A DNA stretch of 64,000 bases from Nocardioides renjunii. GTDB lineage: Bacteria; Actinomycetota; Actinomycetes; Propionibacteriales; Nocardioidaceae. This document shows, piece after piece, positions 46,161-55,381 of this stretch (the stretch's first letter is position 1; each line of letters starts with the position of its first letter). The stretch covers positions 248,001-312,000 of the forward strand of contig NZ_CP141058.1 in the NCBI RefSeq assembly GCF_034661175.1, in the 5' to 3' direction. Both the position numbers and the translations under genes were made by a program. The notes beneath the pieces are model-generated. The model worked only from the letters and a program-made list of their open reading frames with translations, had not been told where the DNA came from and ran no database searches.

Positions 46161-47021
46161 CTACCCCTTGACGGCACCGGACAGGAAGCCCTGGGTCACC
46201 TGGCGCTGCATGGTCACGAAGAGGACCAGCACGGGCAGGATCGTGATGAGGGTGCCCGCGGCCAGGGGACCGATGTCGACCGAGCGCCCGCCGAGGAACA
46301 GGTAGAGCCCGGTGGTGAGGGGCCGGTACTCGCCGCTGGGGATGTAGAGCAGCGGCACGAGGAAGTTGTTCCAGTTCTGCAGGAACGTGAACACCGCGAG
46401 CGCGCCCACCGCCGAGGTGGTGAGCGGCAGCATGACCCGCAGGAAGATCTGCCACTCCGAGGCGCCGTCCATCCGGGCCGCCTGCTCGAGCTCGGTGGGC
46501 AGGTCGGAGTAGAACGCCCGCATGAAGAACGTGCCGAACGACAACCCGGTGCTGGCCAGGACGAGGTTGGTCCCCACCAGGCTGTCCAGCAGGCCCATCC
46601 CGCGCAGCTGGAAGTAGAGCGGGATCATGTAGGTGAAGAACGGGACCAGCAGCCCCACCACGACGAGGTAGAAGGCCAGGTCGCGTCCCGGGAACGGCAG
46701 CCGCGCGAAGGCGTACCCACCGAGGGTGGACAGCACGACGACCAGCGCGGTGCTCGGCACCGAGAGCAGGAAGCTGTTGAGGACGTAGCTGCTGAAGTCG
46801 CCGGTGGTCCACGCCGACTCGATGTTGGCCGTGGAGAACGACGTGAAGAGGCCGAACGGGTTGACCTTGACGTCGCCCGGCGTCTTGAGGGCCGTGGAGA
46901 CGGTGAGCACGATCGGGAACAGCATGATCGCCGCGGTGATCCCGAGCACCAGGTGGCGGGCGCCCAGTCCGGCCCAGGCGCGCGAGGTGCGGGGACGGCC
47001 CTGGGGGACCCCGCGGCTCAC
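46161..47021 (-). CDS. Carbohydrate ABC transporter permease (MalG-type)
   Basis: 286-residue inner-membrane permease with six TM helices and the EAA loop for the ATPase (ELEQAARMDGASEWQIFLRVMLPL). Third gene of a sugar import operon (binding protein, MalF-type, MalG-type) joined by GTGA overlaps. No ATPase is encoded here, so a shared MsiK-type ATPase elsewhere is expected. Confidence 0.9.
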   Translation of the reverse strand: MSRGVPQGRPRTSRAWAGLGARHLVLGITAAIMLFPIVLTVSTALKTPGDVKVNPFGLFTSFSTANIESAWTTGDFSSYVLNSFLLSVPSTALVVVLSTLGGYAFARLPFPGRDLAFYLVVVGLLVPFFTYMIPLYFQLRGMGLLDSLVGTNLVLASTGLSFGTFFMRAFYSDLPTELEQAARMDGASEWQIFLRVMLPLTTSAVGALAVFTFLQNWNNFLVPLLYIPSGEYRPLTTGLYLFLGGRSVDIGPLAAGTLITILPVLVLFVTMQRQVTQGFLSGAVKG

Positions 47022-48010
47022 GTGGCTCCCCCCTCGAGCGACGTCCGGCGCTGCAGCCGGTTGAGCCACACCGCGAACGGGATGGCCATGACGGTGATCA
47101 GCAGCGCGAGGGTCGTGCCGTAGCTGATGCGGTTGAGCTGGAACGCGCTGCTGTAGGCGTACGTGCCGAGCACCTCGGTGGCACCGGCCGGGCCGCCCCC
47201 GGTCATCACGAAGATGATGTCGAAGACGCTGAACCCGCCGAGCAGCGTGATGGTGAAGACCATCAGCAGCACCGGCATGATCTGCGGGAGGACGACGTGG
47301 CGCAGGCGCTGCGCGCCGTTGGCGCCGTCGAGCCGCGCCGCGTCGACGAGGTCCACGTCGACGTTGCGCAGCGCCGACAGGAAGATCACGAAGACGAAGC
47401 CCACCTGCGACCACACCGCCGTCGCGAGGACGGCGTACAGCGCGGTGTCGGGGTTGCCCAGCCAGCCGGTGGTGAAGGCGTCGAGGCCGACGGCCTCGAG
47501 GACGTTGTTGAGCCAGCCGCGCGACGGCGCGTAGATCCAGCCCCAGACCACGCCCACGGCCACCTGGGGCAGCACGAAGGGCACGAAGAAGACGGTGCGG
47601 TAGAACACGCTGCCCCGCCGCACCTGCGTCAGCAGCAGCGCGAGCCCGAGGCCGAGGAGCAGCGGCGCGAGGGTGCCGATGACGATCCAGATGACGTTGT
47701 TCCACAGTGCGTCGTAGACCTCGGGGTCGCCGAAGACCTCGGTGATGTTGGCGAGCCCGACGAACGGCGGCTGCGGGTTGATCCCGTTGAAGTCGACGAA
47801 GACGTAGTAGACGGCGCTGGCCATCGGCAGGAGCAGGAAGACGGCCACCATCGCCACCAGGGGCAGCACGAAGACGATGCCGAGCCGCCGCTGCGCGCGC
47901 CGGGTGGCCGGCGGGGCGACGTACGCGTAGGACGGGGCGCGCCGACCGCGACGGCGCGGTGCCGGTGCGGGAGGTGGCGCGACCGTCGCGGCGGGGGCCG
48001 GCCCGCTCAC
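47018..48010 (-). CDS. Carbohydrate ABC transporter permease (MalF-type)
   Basis: 330-residue permease. A Pro/Ala/Arg-rich cytosolic N-terminus (about 1-42) is followed by six TM helices with the EAA motif DLVDAARLDGANGAQRLRHVVLPQI. GTG 48010 overlaps the stop of the binding-protein gene; its own stop overlaps the MalG-type start. Confidence 0.9.
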   Translation of the reverse strand: MSGPAPAATVAPPPAPAPRRRGRRAPSYAYVAPPATRRAQRRLGIVFVLPLVAMVAVFLLLPMASAVYYVFVDFNGINPQPPFVGLANITEVFGDPEVYDALWNNVIWIVIGTLAPLLLGLGLALLLTQVRRGSVFYRTVFFVPFVLPQVAVGVVWGWIYAPSRGWLNNVLEAVGLDAFTTGWLGNPDTALYAVLATAVWSQVGFVFVIFLSALRNVDVDLVDAARLDGANGAQRLRHVVLPQIMPVLLMVFTITLLGGFSVFDIIFVMTGGGPAGATEVLGTYAYSSAFQLNRISYGTTLALLITVMAIPFAVWLNRLQRRTSLEGGAT

Positions 48011-49275
48011 TGGTCCGCCGCGGCCGCCATGCCGCTGGCGGCGTCCTCCGGCGTGGTCTGGCCGGTCAGCACGCCCTGGAACCCGTCGTACATCGCCTCG
48101 TTGACGGCGTCGGAGACCAGCACGTCGATGTTCTGCCCGAACTCGCCGCTGCTGCCGAGCGTGGCGGTGTCCTCGAGGACCTGCGCGAAGAGCGGGGAGA
48201 CGTCGAGGCCCTCGGTGTCGACGGGCACGGGCGGGATCGTGTGGAGGTTCTCCACCGTCCACTCGCCGTGCTCGGGGGAGGCGAGGAAGTCGACGAACTC
48301 GACCGCCGCCTCGGTCTTGGAGGTGCCGGCGGAGACGTAGGGGCCGGAGCCGAGGCCGCCGGTGAAGACACCGGGACCGTCGGGGGCCGGGAACGGGATG
48401 AAGCCGACCTCGAAGTCGACGTTGTCGTCGATCTCGCCGACCAGCCAGCTGCCGGTGGGGATCATCGCGGCCTCGCCGGAGTAGAACATCGAGATCGAGG
48501 TGTCGTAGTCGACCGACGTGGGGGACTCCGGGAGGAAGCCCTGCTCGTTGTAGTCACGCCACAGCTCGAAGGCCTGGGCCACCTCGGGGGAGTCCCACGA
48601 CTCCTCGCCGGTGATGACGGCCTCCGCCGTCTCGGGGCCGGCGGTGCTGGACAGGGCCATGCTCAGCAGGTGGCCGCCCTCCCAGCCCTCCTTGTCGCCG
48701 ACGGCCATGGGGATCGTGCCCGCCTCGGCGATCGCCTCGGAGGCGGCCTCGAGGTCCTCGAGGCTCTGCGGCTCGGACAGCCCGAGGTCGGCGAGGGCGT
48801 CCTTGTTGTAGAAGATCCCGATGGTCTCCATCTCGCCCGGCACGCCGTAGACCTTGCCGTCGAAGGTGACCCGGTCGCGGGCGAAGTCGTAGACCTCCCA
48901 GCCGCGGTCCTCGTACTCCTGGGTGAGGTCGTGCAGCAGGCCCGCCTCGGCGAGTGCTCCGCCGAAGCCCGGGCCCGATCCCCAGCTGAAGACGTCGGGG
49001 CCCTCGCCGGAGCGCAGCTGGGTCTGCAGGACCGTGCGCATGTTGTCGAGCGGCAGTGAGTTGACCTCCACCTCGATGCCCGACTCCTCGGTGAAGGTCG
49101 CGACGTGGTCCTTCAGGTCCTGGAGCGCCTCCGCGTCCTCCGGCTCCTCGATCAGCCAGGTGATCGACTGCGGGTCGCCGCCGTCGTCGGAGGACCCGCC
49201 GCCGGTGCCGGTGCACGCGGTCGTGACGAGCAGCACCGCCGCCGTGGGGAGTCCGAGGATGTGCGATCGGCGCAT
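48007..49275 (-). CDS. Sugar ABC transporter substrate-binding lipoprotein
   Basis: 422-residue family 1 extracellular solute-binding protein. The signal peptide ends in a lipobox-like VTTAC with Cys21 as lipid anchor, followed by a Gly/Ser/Asp linker. The ligand lobes show YGVPGEMETIGIFYNKDAL, MIPTGSWLVGEI and WGSGPGFGGALAEAGLL. The ligand is probably an oligosaccharide or sugar alcohol; it cannot be named. AAGGG precedes the ATG. Divergent from the CoA-transferase operon by 83 bases. Confidence 0.88.
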   Translation of the reverse strand: MRRSHILGLPTAAVLLVTTACTGTGGGSSDDGGDPQSITWLIEEPEDAEALQDLKDHVATFTEESGIEVEVNSLPLDNMRTVLQTQLRSGEGPDVFSWGSGPGFGGALAEAGLLHDLTQEYEDRGWEVYDFARDRVTFDGKVYGVPGEMETIGIFYNKDALADLGLSEPQSLEDLEAASEAIAEAGTIPMAVGDKEGWEGGHLLSMALSSTAGPETAEAVITGEESWDSPEVAQAFELWRDYNEQGFLPESPTSVDYDTSISMFYSGEAAMIPTGSWLVGEIDDNVDFEVGFIPFPAPDGPGVFTGGLGSGPYVSAGTSKTEAAVEFVDFLASPEHGEWTVENLHTIPPVPVDTEGLDVSPLFAQVLEDTATLGSSGEFGQNIDVLVSDAVNEAMYDGFQGVLTGQTTPEDAASGMAAAADQ

Positions 49276-49345
49276 GTGGCGAACCCTTCGATAGCAAACA
49301 GAGGTTTCTGCCAGTACCCCGACGTGGCGGTCCTCACACGGCCGC

Positions 49346-49351
49346 TAGGGT
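49346..49351 (+). promoter_or_regulatory. -10 box of leaderless CoA-transferase operon
   Basis: TAGGGT lies 7 bases before ATG 49359, supporting that start over the GTG at 49350, which lies within the box. Confidence 0.5.
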
Positions 49352-49358
49352 GCCGGAC

Positions 49359-50192
49359 ATGGACAAAGTGGTCTCCTCGGCAGCCGAAGCGGTGGCCGAC
49401 ATCCCGGACGGCGCCCGCCTCGCGGTCGGCGGTTTCGGGCTGAGCGGCATCCCGTCGGTGCTCATCGACGCGATCCTCGAGGCGGGCACGACCGACCTCG
49501 AGGCGGTCTCCAACAACTGCGGCGTGGACGAGTGGGGCCTGGGTCGGCTCCTGTTCGCGAAGCGGATCCGGCGGATGATCTCCTCCTACGTGGGGGAGAA
49601 CAAGGAGTTCGCCCGGCAGTACCTCTCCGGCGAGCTCGAGGTGGAGCTGACGCCCCAGGGCACGCTCGCCGAGCGGATGCGGGCCGGCGGCTCCGGGATC
49701 CCCGGCTTCTACACCGCGACCGGTGTCGGCACGCAGGTCGCCGAGGGCGGTCTGCCGTGGAAGTACGACACTGACGGCAACGTGGTCGTGGCCTCGCCGC
49801 CGAAGGGGACCAAGACCTTCTCGACCGCCGAGGGGGAGAAGGAGTACGTCCTCGAGGAGGCCATCGTGGCCGACTTCGGGCTCGTGCGGGCCTGGAAGGG
49901 CGATCGCCACGGCAACCTCGTCTACCGGCGGTCCTCGCGCAACTTCAACCCGCTCGCCGCGATGTGCGGCCGGGTGACGATCGCCGAGGTCGAGGAGCTC
50001 GTCGAGCCGGGCGAGCTCGACCCCGACGACGTCCACACCCCGGGTGTCTACGTGCAGCGCGTGGTCGCGCTGACCCCGGAGCAGGTGGCGGACAAGCGCA
50101 TCGAGAAGGTCACCACGCGTCCGCGGCCCCAGCAGGGCGGCGACCCCGTGCAGGGTTCGGACGACGCGGCGAGCTTCGGACTGGGAGGCTGA
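49359..50192 (+). CDS. 3-oxoacid CoA-transferase subunit A
   Basis: 277 residues, alpha subunit of a succinyl-CoA:3-ketoacid (or related) CoA-transferase for ketone body or 3-oxoacid use. Family signatures are [56 protein letters not shown] and VWKYDTDG-like [10 protein letters not shown] second gene encodes the catalytic beta subunit one base downstream. Confidence 0.9.
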   Translation: MDKVVSSAAEAVADIPDGARLAVGGFGLSGIPSVLIDAILEAGTTDLEAVSNNCGVDEWGLGRLLFAKRIRRMISSYVGENKEFARQYLSGELEVELTPQGTLAERMRAGGSGIPGFYTATGVGTQVAEGGLPWKYDTDGNVVVASPPKGTKTFSTAEGEKEYVLEEAIVADFGLVRAWKGDRHGNLVYRRSSRNFNPLAAMCGRVTIAEVEELVEPGELDPDDVHTPGVYVQRVVALTPEQVADKRIEKVTTRPRPQQGGDPVQGSDDAASFGLGG

Positions 50193-50193
50193 C

Positions 50194-50862
50194 ATGGGCT
50201 GGACACGCGAGGAGATGGCCGCGCGGGCGGCCTCGGAGCTGCAGGACGGGTCCTACGTCAACCTCGGGATCGGGCTGCCGACGCTGGTGCCCAACTACGT
50301 CCCCGACGACGTCGAGCTGGTGCTGCAGTCGGAGAACGGCATCCTCGGCGTGGGGGCGTACCCCTTCGAGGGCGAGGAGGATCCCGACCTGATCAACGCG
50401 GGCAAGGAGACGGTGACGCTGCGCAAGGGCGCGTCGTTCTTCGACTCCGCGCAGTCGTTCGGGATGATCCGCGGCGGCAAGATCGACGCCGCGATCCTGG
50501 GCGCGATGCAGGTCTCCGCCGCCGGCGACATCGCCAACTGGATGATCCCCGGCAAGATGGTCAAGGGCATGGGCGGTGCGATGGACCTGGTCCACGGCGC
50601 CAAGCGGGTCATCGTGCTGATGGAGCACACCGCCAAGGACGGCTCGCTGAAGATCCTCGACGAGTGCGACCTGCCCTACACCGGCAAGCGGGTGGTGCAG
50701 CGGATCATCACCGACCTCGCCGTCATCGACGTGATCGACCCGGCGACCGGCGAGGTCGCGCCGTCGGGCACCTCCGGCGACCGGGTGCTCAGGCTCGTCG
50801 AGCTCGCGCCGGGGGTCACCGAGGACGAGGTGCGGGAGAAGACGCAGCCCGAGCTGGTGTGA
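50194..50862 (+). CDS. 3-oxoacid CoA-transferase subunit B
   Basis: 222 residues. It carries the catalytic glutamate (E47 in LQSENGILG) that forms the CoA thioester intermediate, plus [44 protein letters not shown] and GMGGAMDLV. Together with subunit A it moves CoA between succinate and acetoacetate-type acids. A-type repeat copy 3 lies just downstream. Confidence 0.92.
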   Translation: MGWTREEMAARAASELQDGSYVNLGIGLPTLVPNYVPDDVELVLQSENGILGVGAYPFEGEEDPDLINAGKETVTLRKGASFFDSAQSFGMIRGGKIDAAILGAMQVSAAGDIANWMIPGKMVKGMGGAMDLVHGAKRVIVLMEHTAKDGSLKILDECDLPYTGKRVVQRIITDLAVIDVIDPATGEVAPSGTSGDRVLRLVELAPGVTEDEVREKTQPELV

Positions 50863-50901
50863 GGGGTCGTCCTGCATGGCCGGGCGGTCCGCGTCCCGGC
50901 G

Positions 50902-50989
50902 GTCCCCGGATATCCGGTGACCGCCGGGGTTACAGGTAGAGATCTCGACCACCAAGCACGGAACTCGGGTGCGAAGCCCGCGCCCGGGG
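50902..50989. repeat. Dispersed A-type palindromic repeat, copy 3
   Basis: TCCCCGGATATCCGGTGACC, then TACAGGTAGAGATCTCGACC and GGAACTCGGGTGCGAAGCCC, align with the A units at 18394 and 18584 in the same orientation. It lies between the convergent CoA-transferase and VOC genes. Confidence 0.85.
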
Positions 50990-51010
50990 ACCGATCCCGG
51001 CCCCCGCCGC

Positions 51011-51409
51011 CTACGCCTGGTAGCCGTCGCCCCCCGCGCCCGCCGACCAGTCGGGCAGCTGCTGGAGCGACCAGCCGTTGCCGTCGGGGTCGGTGAAGAA
51101 GACGAAGCGGCCCCACTGGAGCTCGTCGACCTCGCTCACCTCGATGCCGCGCTCCACCAGCTCGGCGCGTACGGCGTCCGCGTCGGCGACCACCATCTGG
51201 AGGTTGTCCAGCGACCCGGGCGCGAGCCGCGTCAGCCCCTTGCCGAAGGCGATCGAGCAGGCCGACCCGGGCGGCGTCATCTGCACGAACCGCACGTCGT
51301 CGCTGACCACCTGGTCGTGGTCGGCGCTGAAGCCGACCTTCTCGTAGAACTCCTTGGCCCGGTCGACGTCCGTCACGGGCACCATCACCAGCTCCAGTTT
51401 CATGTCCAT
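51011..51409 (-). CDS. VOC (glyoxalase/bleomycin-resistance) family protein
   Basis: 132 residues, two beta-alpha-beta-beta-beta modules. The N-terminal half is KLELVMVPVTDVDRAKEFYEKVGF, the second half is DNLQMVVADADAVRAELVERGIEV, and the end is GRFVFFTDPDGNGWSLQQLP. Metal-dependent lyase, dioxygenase or binding protein; substrate unknown. A TAGCCT -10 (51421-51416) lies 6 bases before the ATG, so it is leaderless. Confidence 0.85.
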   Translation of the reverse strand: MDMKLELVMVPVTDVDRAKEFYEKVGFSADHDQVVSDDVRFVQMTPPGSACSIAFGKGLTRLAPGSLDNLQMVVADADAVRAELVERGIEVSEVDELQWGRFVFFTDPDGNGWSLQQLPDWSAGAGGDGYQA

Positions 51410-51526
51410 GGATCGAGGCTAGGGCGCCATCAGGTCAGCCGTCGTCCGCATTCGGTCCCGTCTTCGGGCCCGGGTCGTCTCGGTCCCCGGCGCGCCGACG
51501 GCGGCGCAGCAAGCGGTGTGCTATCT

Positions 51527-51541
51527 CTAGTAATCCACTAG
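51527..51541. promoter_or_regulatory. Candidate operator upstream of the sulfonate monooxygenase gene
   Basis: CTAGTAATCCACTAG is a 5+5 perfect inverted repeat in an AT-rich island, 25 bases before the ATG. AAGAAAGG follows as ribosome site. Confidence 0.4.
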
Positions 51542-51566
51542 ACAAAAGCAAGAAAGGTCGCGCTCC

Positions 51567-52628
51567 ATGGAGTTCCTCTGGTACATCCCCAACCAGGTGG
51601 CGCCGGGCCACCGGCTGGACCCGGCGGTCGAGGGCCACAACAGCCTGCAGCGTCTCACCGCCCTCGCGCGGGCCGTCGAGGACCACGGGTGGGGAGGCGC
51701 GCTCATCGGGACCGGCTGGAAGCGTCCCGACACCTTCACCCTCGCCACGGCGCTCGCGGCCGGCACGACGACGTTCAACCCCCTGATCGCGATCCGCCCC
51801 GGCTACTGGGAGCCGGCCCACTTCGCGTCGTCGGCGGCCACCCTCGACCAGCTCAGCGGTGGCCGGGTCAAGGTCAACGTCGTCTCCGGGCCCGACCACC
51901 AGCCGCAGTACGGCGACGACGAGGGCGACCAGGCCCAGCGCTACGCCCGCACGCGGGAGTTCATGCGGCTCGTACGCCGGCTGTGGACCGAGGACGACGT
52001 CACGGTCGACGGTGCGTACTACCGCGCGACCGGCGCGACGCTCGAGCACAAGCCGGTCGCCCGGCCCGGTCGCCCGCACCCCCAGCTCTACTTCGGCGGC
52101 GCCTCGGAGGCCGCCCAGCGGACCGCGGCGGCCGAGGCGGACGTCCAGCTCTTCTGGGGCGAGCCGCTCGACGGCGTCGCCGCCCGCATCGACCACCTGC
52201 GCGCGCTGAGCGCCGAGCTCGACCGCGACCTGCCGCCGCTGGAGTACGGACTGCGGATCACCACGCTCGTGCGTGACACGACCGAGGAGGCCTGGGCGGA
52301 CGCGGAGGCCAGGGTCGCCGCGATGGCCGAGGGCCAGCACGAGTGGACCGCCGACCCCGGGCGCCGGGTGGCCGTCGGCCAGCAGCGCCTGCTGGACCTC
52401 GCCCGGCAGGGCGACGTCCTCGACGACTGCCTCTACACCGCTCCGGGACGGGTCGGCGGCGGCGGTGCGGGGACGACCTGGCTGGTGGGCTCGCCGGACG
52501 ACGTCGCCAAGGCGCTGCGGCGCTACGCCGACCTGGGCGTCACCCACTTCGTCCTCAGCGACACCCCGTACGAGCAGGAGATCGCCCGGGTCGGCGACTC
52601 GCTGCTGCCGCTGCTGCGCTCCGCCTGA
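51567..52628 (+). CDS. FMNH2-dependent (alkane)sulfonate monooxygenase, SsuD-like
   Basis: 353-residue luciferase-like monooxygenase. MEFLWYIPNQ opens the barrel. Further segments are LAARPGYW-type LIAIRPGYWEPAHFASSAATLDQLSGGRVKVNVVSG, PQLYFGGASEAA and a nitrilotriacetate/SsuD-like C-terminus. It desulfonates sulfonates to aldehyde and sulfite using reduced FMN. It precedes ssuA-ssuC-ssuB, a second FMN monooxygenase and an aldo/keto reductase on the same strand. No SsuE flavin reductase is seen in the cluster. Confidence 0.82.
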   Translation: MEFLWYIPNQVAPGHRLDPAVEGHNSLQRLTALARAVEDHGWGGALIGTGWKRPDTFTLATALAAGTTTFNPLIAIRPGYWEPAHFASSAATLDQLSGGRVKVNVVSGPDHQPQYGDDEGDQAQRYARTREFMRLVRRLWTEDDVTVDGAYYRATGATLEHKPVARPGRPHPQLYFGGASEAAQRTAAAEADVQLFWGEPLDGVAARIDHLRALSAELDRDLPPLEYGLRITTLVRDTTEEAWADAEARVAAMAEGQHEWTADPGRRVAVGQQRLLDLARQGDVLDDCLYTAPGRVGGGGAGTTWLVGSPDDVAKALRRYADLGVTHFVLSDTPYEQEIARVGDSLLPLLRSA

Positions 52629-52662
52629 CACCCGCGCACCGGTGACAGGCAACTCGTCGCAC

Positions 52663-52700
52663 CCAATAGTGCGGTTAGTCAAGTTAGTTACTGTACTTTT
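52663..52700 (+). promoter_or_regulatory. AT-rich promoter/operator region before ssuA
   Basis: This stretch stands out in base composition. It contains GGTTAGTC-AAGTTAGTT (direct GTTAGT repeats) and TACTGTAC. It probably holds the promoter of the ssuA operon; GAGAAGGAG just before the ATG is the ribosome site. Confidence 0.45.
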
Positions 52701-52731
52701 GAGTCCTCACCCCGAGAAGGAGAACCCCCTG

Positions 52732-53784
52732 ATGCCACGCCGAGGGCCCAGCCGCCCCCTGATCCGTGCCGCCGTGCTGACCACCGTCGGCCTGATGACC
52801 CTGTCCGCCTGCGGTGGAGCAGAGGCCGGACCCAAGCTCGAGCTCAGCGCCGCGCTGCCCGACGCCCCCGCGGAGGACACCGTCCTCCGTGTCGGCGACC
52901 CCGCCACGCAGGTGGCCCTCGAGACGTCCGGCCTCATCGACGAGCTCGACGTCGACGTCGAGTGGGCCAACATCACCGGTGGCCCCAAGACGCTCGAGGC
53001 CTTCCGCGCCGACGCGATCGACATCGGCTCCGTCGCCGACATCCCGCCGCTCTTCGCCCACTGGACCGGCACCGACGTCCGCATCGTCGCCGCCCGCGAG
53101 ACCGTTGACCCCGCCGAGCACCCGACGTACGAGCTGGGCGTCGCGCCCGGTGTCGACGTGACCTCGATCGAGGACCTCGCGGGCAAGAAGATCGCCTACA
53201 GCCCCGGCCAGGCGCAGGGTGCGCTCGTGCTCAACGTCCTGCGCGAGGCCGGGCTGACCCAGGACGACGTCGAGTTCGTCGAGATGCAGAGCGTCGACGA
53301 CGCCTTCTCCGTCGCCCTCGCCGGCAAGCAGGTCGACGTCGCGCCGCTCGGCCAGACGCTGGTCAAGACCTACCTCGCGAAGTACGAGCGCGACGGCGCC
53401 AGCACCATCGCCCCCGGGGTCCGCGACGACGCCTGGACCCTCTACGCGCCGACGACCGTCCTCGAGGACGCCGACAAGGCCGCCGCCATCAAGGAGTACG
53501 TCGGCCTCTGGGCGCAGGCCCAGCAGTGGATCTCCGACCACCCGGACGAGTTCGCCGAGGCCTACTACGTCGACCACGAGGGCCTCTCGCCCGAGGACGC
53601 GCAGTACGTCGTCGACGCGCTCGGTGAGTTCACCGTGCCGACCGACTGGGACGAGTTCATCGCCCGCCACCAGGAGACCGTCGACACCCTCGTGGAGGCG
53701 CAGGACCAGGAGCCGCTGGACGTGGAGACGCTCTACGACCGCCGGTTCGAGAAGGCCATCAAGGCCGCGGTGGAGGGGTCATGA
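52732..53784 (+). CDS. ssuA: Sulfonate ABC transporter substrate-binding lipoprotein
   Basis: 350 residues. The signal peptide ends in lipobox LSAC (Cys27). The SsuA/TauA-type core includes VLRVGDPATQVALETSGL, ITGGPKTLEAFRADAIDIGSVADIPPLFA, IAYSPGQAQGALVLNVLREAGL and a YGPTT-like YAPTTVLE. It captures sulfonates outside the membrane. The stop overlaps the permease start (ATGA). Confidence 0.85.
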   Translation: MPRRGPSRPLIRAAVLTTVGLMTLSACGGAEAGPKLELSAALPDAPAEDTVLRVGDPATQVALETSGLIDELDVDVEWANITGGPKTLEAFRADAIDIGSVADIPPLFAHWTGTDVRIVAARETVDPAEHPTYELGVAPGVDVTSIEDLAGKKIAYSPGQAQGALVLNVLREAGLTQDDVEFVEMQSVDDAFSVALAGKQVDVAPLGQTLVKTYLAKYERDGASTIAPGVRDDAWTLYAPTTVLEDADKAAAIKEYVGLWAQAQQWISDHPDEFAEAYYVDHEGLSPEDAQYVVDALGEFTVPTDWDEFIARHQETVDTLVEAQDQEPLDVETLYDRRFEKAIKAAVEGS

Positions 53785-54623
53785 CGACCCTGACCGCCCC
53801 GTCCCGCCCGGTCGTCGCGGCCGGCACGGAGGACGTACGACCGGTGCGGCGCCGACTCAGCCCGGGCGCTTCCATCCGCTTCGGCGGCCTCATCGGCATC
53901 GCCCTGCTGCTCCTGGCGTGGGTGGTCGGGTCGGCCACCGGGCTGCTCGACCCGCGCACCCTGACCGAGCCGTGGACCGTCGTGGGCACCGCCGTCACGC
54001 TCATCGAGAACGGCCGCCTCCAGGAGAGCCTGGTGACGTCGGGCATCCGGGCCGCGCTCGGCCTCGGCCTCGGCGTCCTCGTCGGCGCGGTGCTGGCCCT
54101 CATCTCCGGGCTCTCCCGCTTCGGTGAGGTCCTCATCGACGGCCCCATCCAGGTCAAGCGCTCGATCCCGACGCTGGCGCTGATCCCGCTGCTCATCCTG
54201 TGGCTGGGCATCGGGGAGCCGATGAAGGTGATCACGATCGCCCTCGCGGTCTTCGTGCCGATCTACATCCACACCCACAACGGCCTGCGCTCGATCGAGG
54301 GCAGGTACGCCGAGCTCGCCGAGACCCTGGACGTGAGCCGCGCGGAGTTCATCCGCCACGTGGTCCTGCCCGGTGCGATGCCCGGCTTCCTCCTCGGCCT
54401 GCGGTTCGCGGTGACCTCGTCGCTGCTGGCCCTGGTCGTGGTCGAGGTCATCAACGCCACCAGCGGGATCGGCCACATGATCACGCTCGCGTCCAACTAC
54501 GGGCAGACCGACATCATCGTCGTCGGCCTCGTCGTCTACGCGCTCCTCGGCGTCACCGCCGACAGCGCGGTCCGGCTCATCGAAAGGAAGGCACTGTCAT
54601 GGCGTCGCACGCTCGCGAGCTGA
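53781..54623 (+). CDS. ssuC: Sulfonate ABC transporter permease
   Basis: 280-residue permease with about six TM helices and the EAA-like loop (YAELAETLDVSRAEFIRHVVLPGAMPG) of the SsuC/TauC group. It overlaps ssuA by 4 bases and ssuB by 25 bases. Confidence 0.88.
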   Translation: MTTLTAPSRPVVAAGTEDVRPVRRRLSPGASIRFGGLIGIALLLLAWVVGSATGLLDPRTLTEPWTVVGTAVTLIENGRLQESLVTSGIRAALGLGLGVLVGAVLALISGLSRFGEVLIDGPIQVKRSIPTLALIPLLILWLGIGEPMKVITIALAVFVPIYIHTHNGLRSIEGRYAELAETLDVSRAEFIRHVVLPGAMPGFLLGLRFAVTSSLLALVVVEVINATSGIGHMITLASNYGQTDIIVVGLVVYALLGVTADSAVRLIERKALSWRRTLAS

Positions 54624-55381
54624 CCCCGGCCGTCCGGGTCCGCAACCTGCACCGCAGCTTCAACGAGGCCGGGGGCGTGCTCAACGGCCTCGACCTCGAC
54701 ATCGCCCCCGGCGAGTTCGTGGCCCTCCTCGGGCGCAGCGGCTCCGGCAAGAGCACGCTGCTGCGCTCGCTGGCGGGGCTCGACCGGGGCGTCGCCGGCA
54801 CCGGCCGGATCGAGGTGCCGGAGAAGGTCTCGGTCGTCTTCCAGGACTCCCGGCTGCTGCCGTGGAAGCGCCTGGTCGACAACGTCACCCTCGGCCTCCG
54901 GGTCCCTGACGCCGCCGAGCGCGGCTCCGTCGCGCTCGCCGAGGTGGGCCTCGCCGGCCGCGAGACGGCCTGGCCGCACGAGCTGTCCGGCGGCGAGCAG
55001 CAGCGTGCCTCGCTGGCCCGCTCGCTGGTCCGCGAGCCGCAGCTGCTGCTGGCCGACGAGCCGTTCGGCGCCCTCGACGCGCTCACCCGCATCCGGATGC
55101 ACACCCTGCTCCGCAAGCTCTGCGAGGTGCACCAGCCGGCCGTGCTGCTGGTCACCCACGACGTCGACGAGGCGATCGTGCTGGCCGACCGGGTGATCGT
55201 GCTCGACGACGGCGTGGTGCGCCACGACGCCCGGATCGACCTCGACGGCCGCCGCTCGCAGGCCGACCCCGCCTTCGCCCGGCTCCGGGCCCAGCTGCTG
55301 TCCGAGCTCGGGGTCGAGGACGACCACGACGCGCCCGGCCGGCCGGTGCGCGCCGACCTCGGCGAGAGGGCGGCCTCGTGA
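54599..55381 (+). CDS. ssuB: Sulfonate ABC transporter ATP-binding protein
   Basis: 260-residue ABC ATPase. Walker A is LLGRSGSGKSTLLRSLAG, the Q-loop FQDSRLLPW is typical of SsuB, the signature is LSGGEQQR, Walker B is LLLADEPFGALD, and the H-loop is VTHDVDEA. ATG 54599 follows GAAAGGAAGG, inside the end of ssuC. The stop overlaps the next GTG (GTGA). Confidence 0.92.
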   Translation: MASHARELTPAVRVRNLHRSFNEAGGVLNGLDLDIAPGEFVALLGRSGSGKSTLLRSLAGLDRGVAGTGRIEVPEKVSVVFQDSRLLPWKRLVDNVTLGLRVPDAAERGSVALAEVGLAGRETAWPHELSGGEQQRASLARSLVREPQLLLADEPFGALDALTRIRMHTLLRKLCEVHQPAVLLVTHDVDEAIVLADRVIVLDDGVVRHDARIDLDGRRSQADPAFARLRAQLLSELGVEDDHDAPGRPVRADLGERAAS

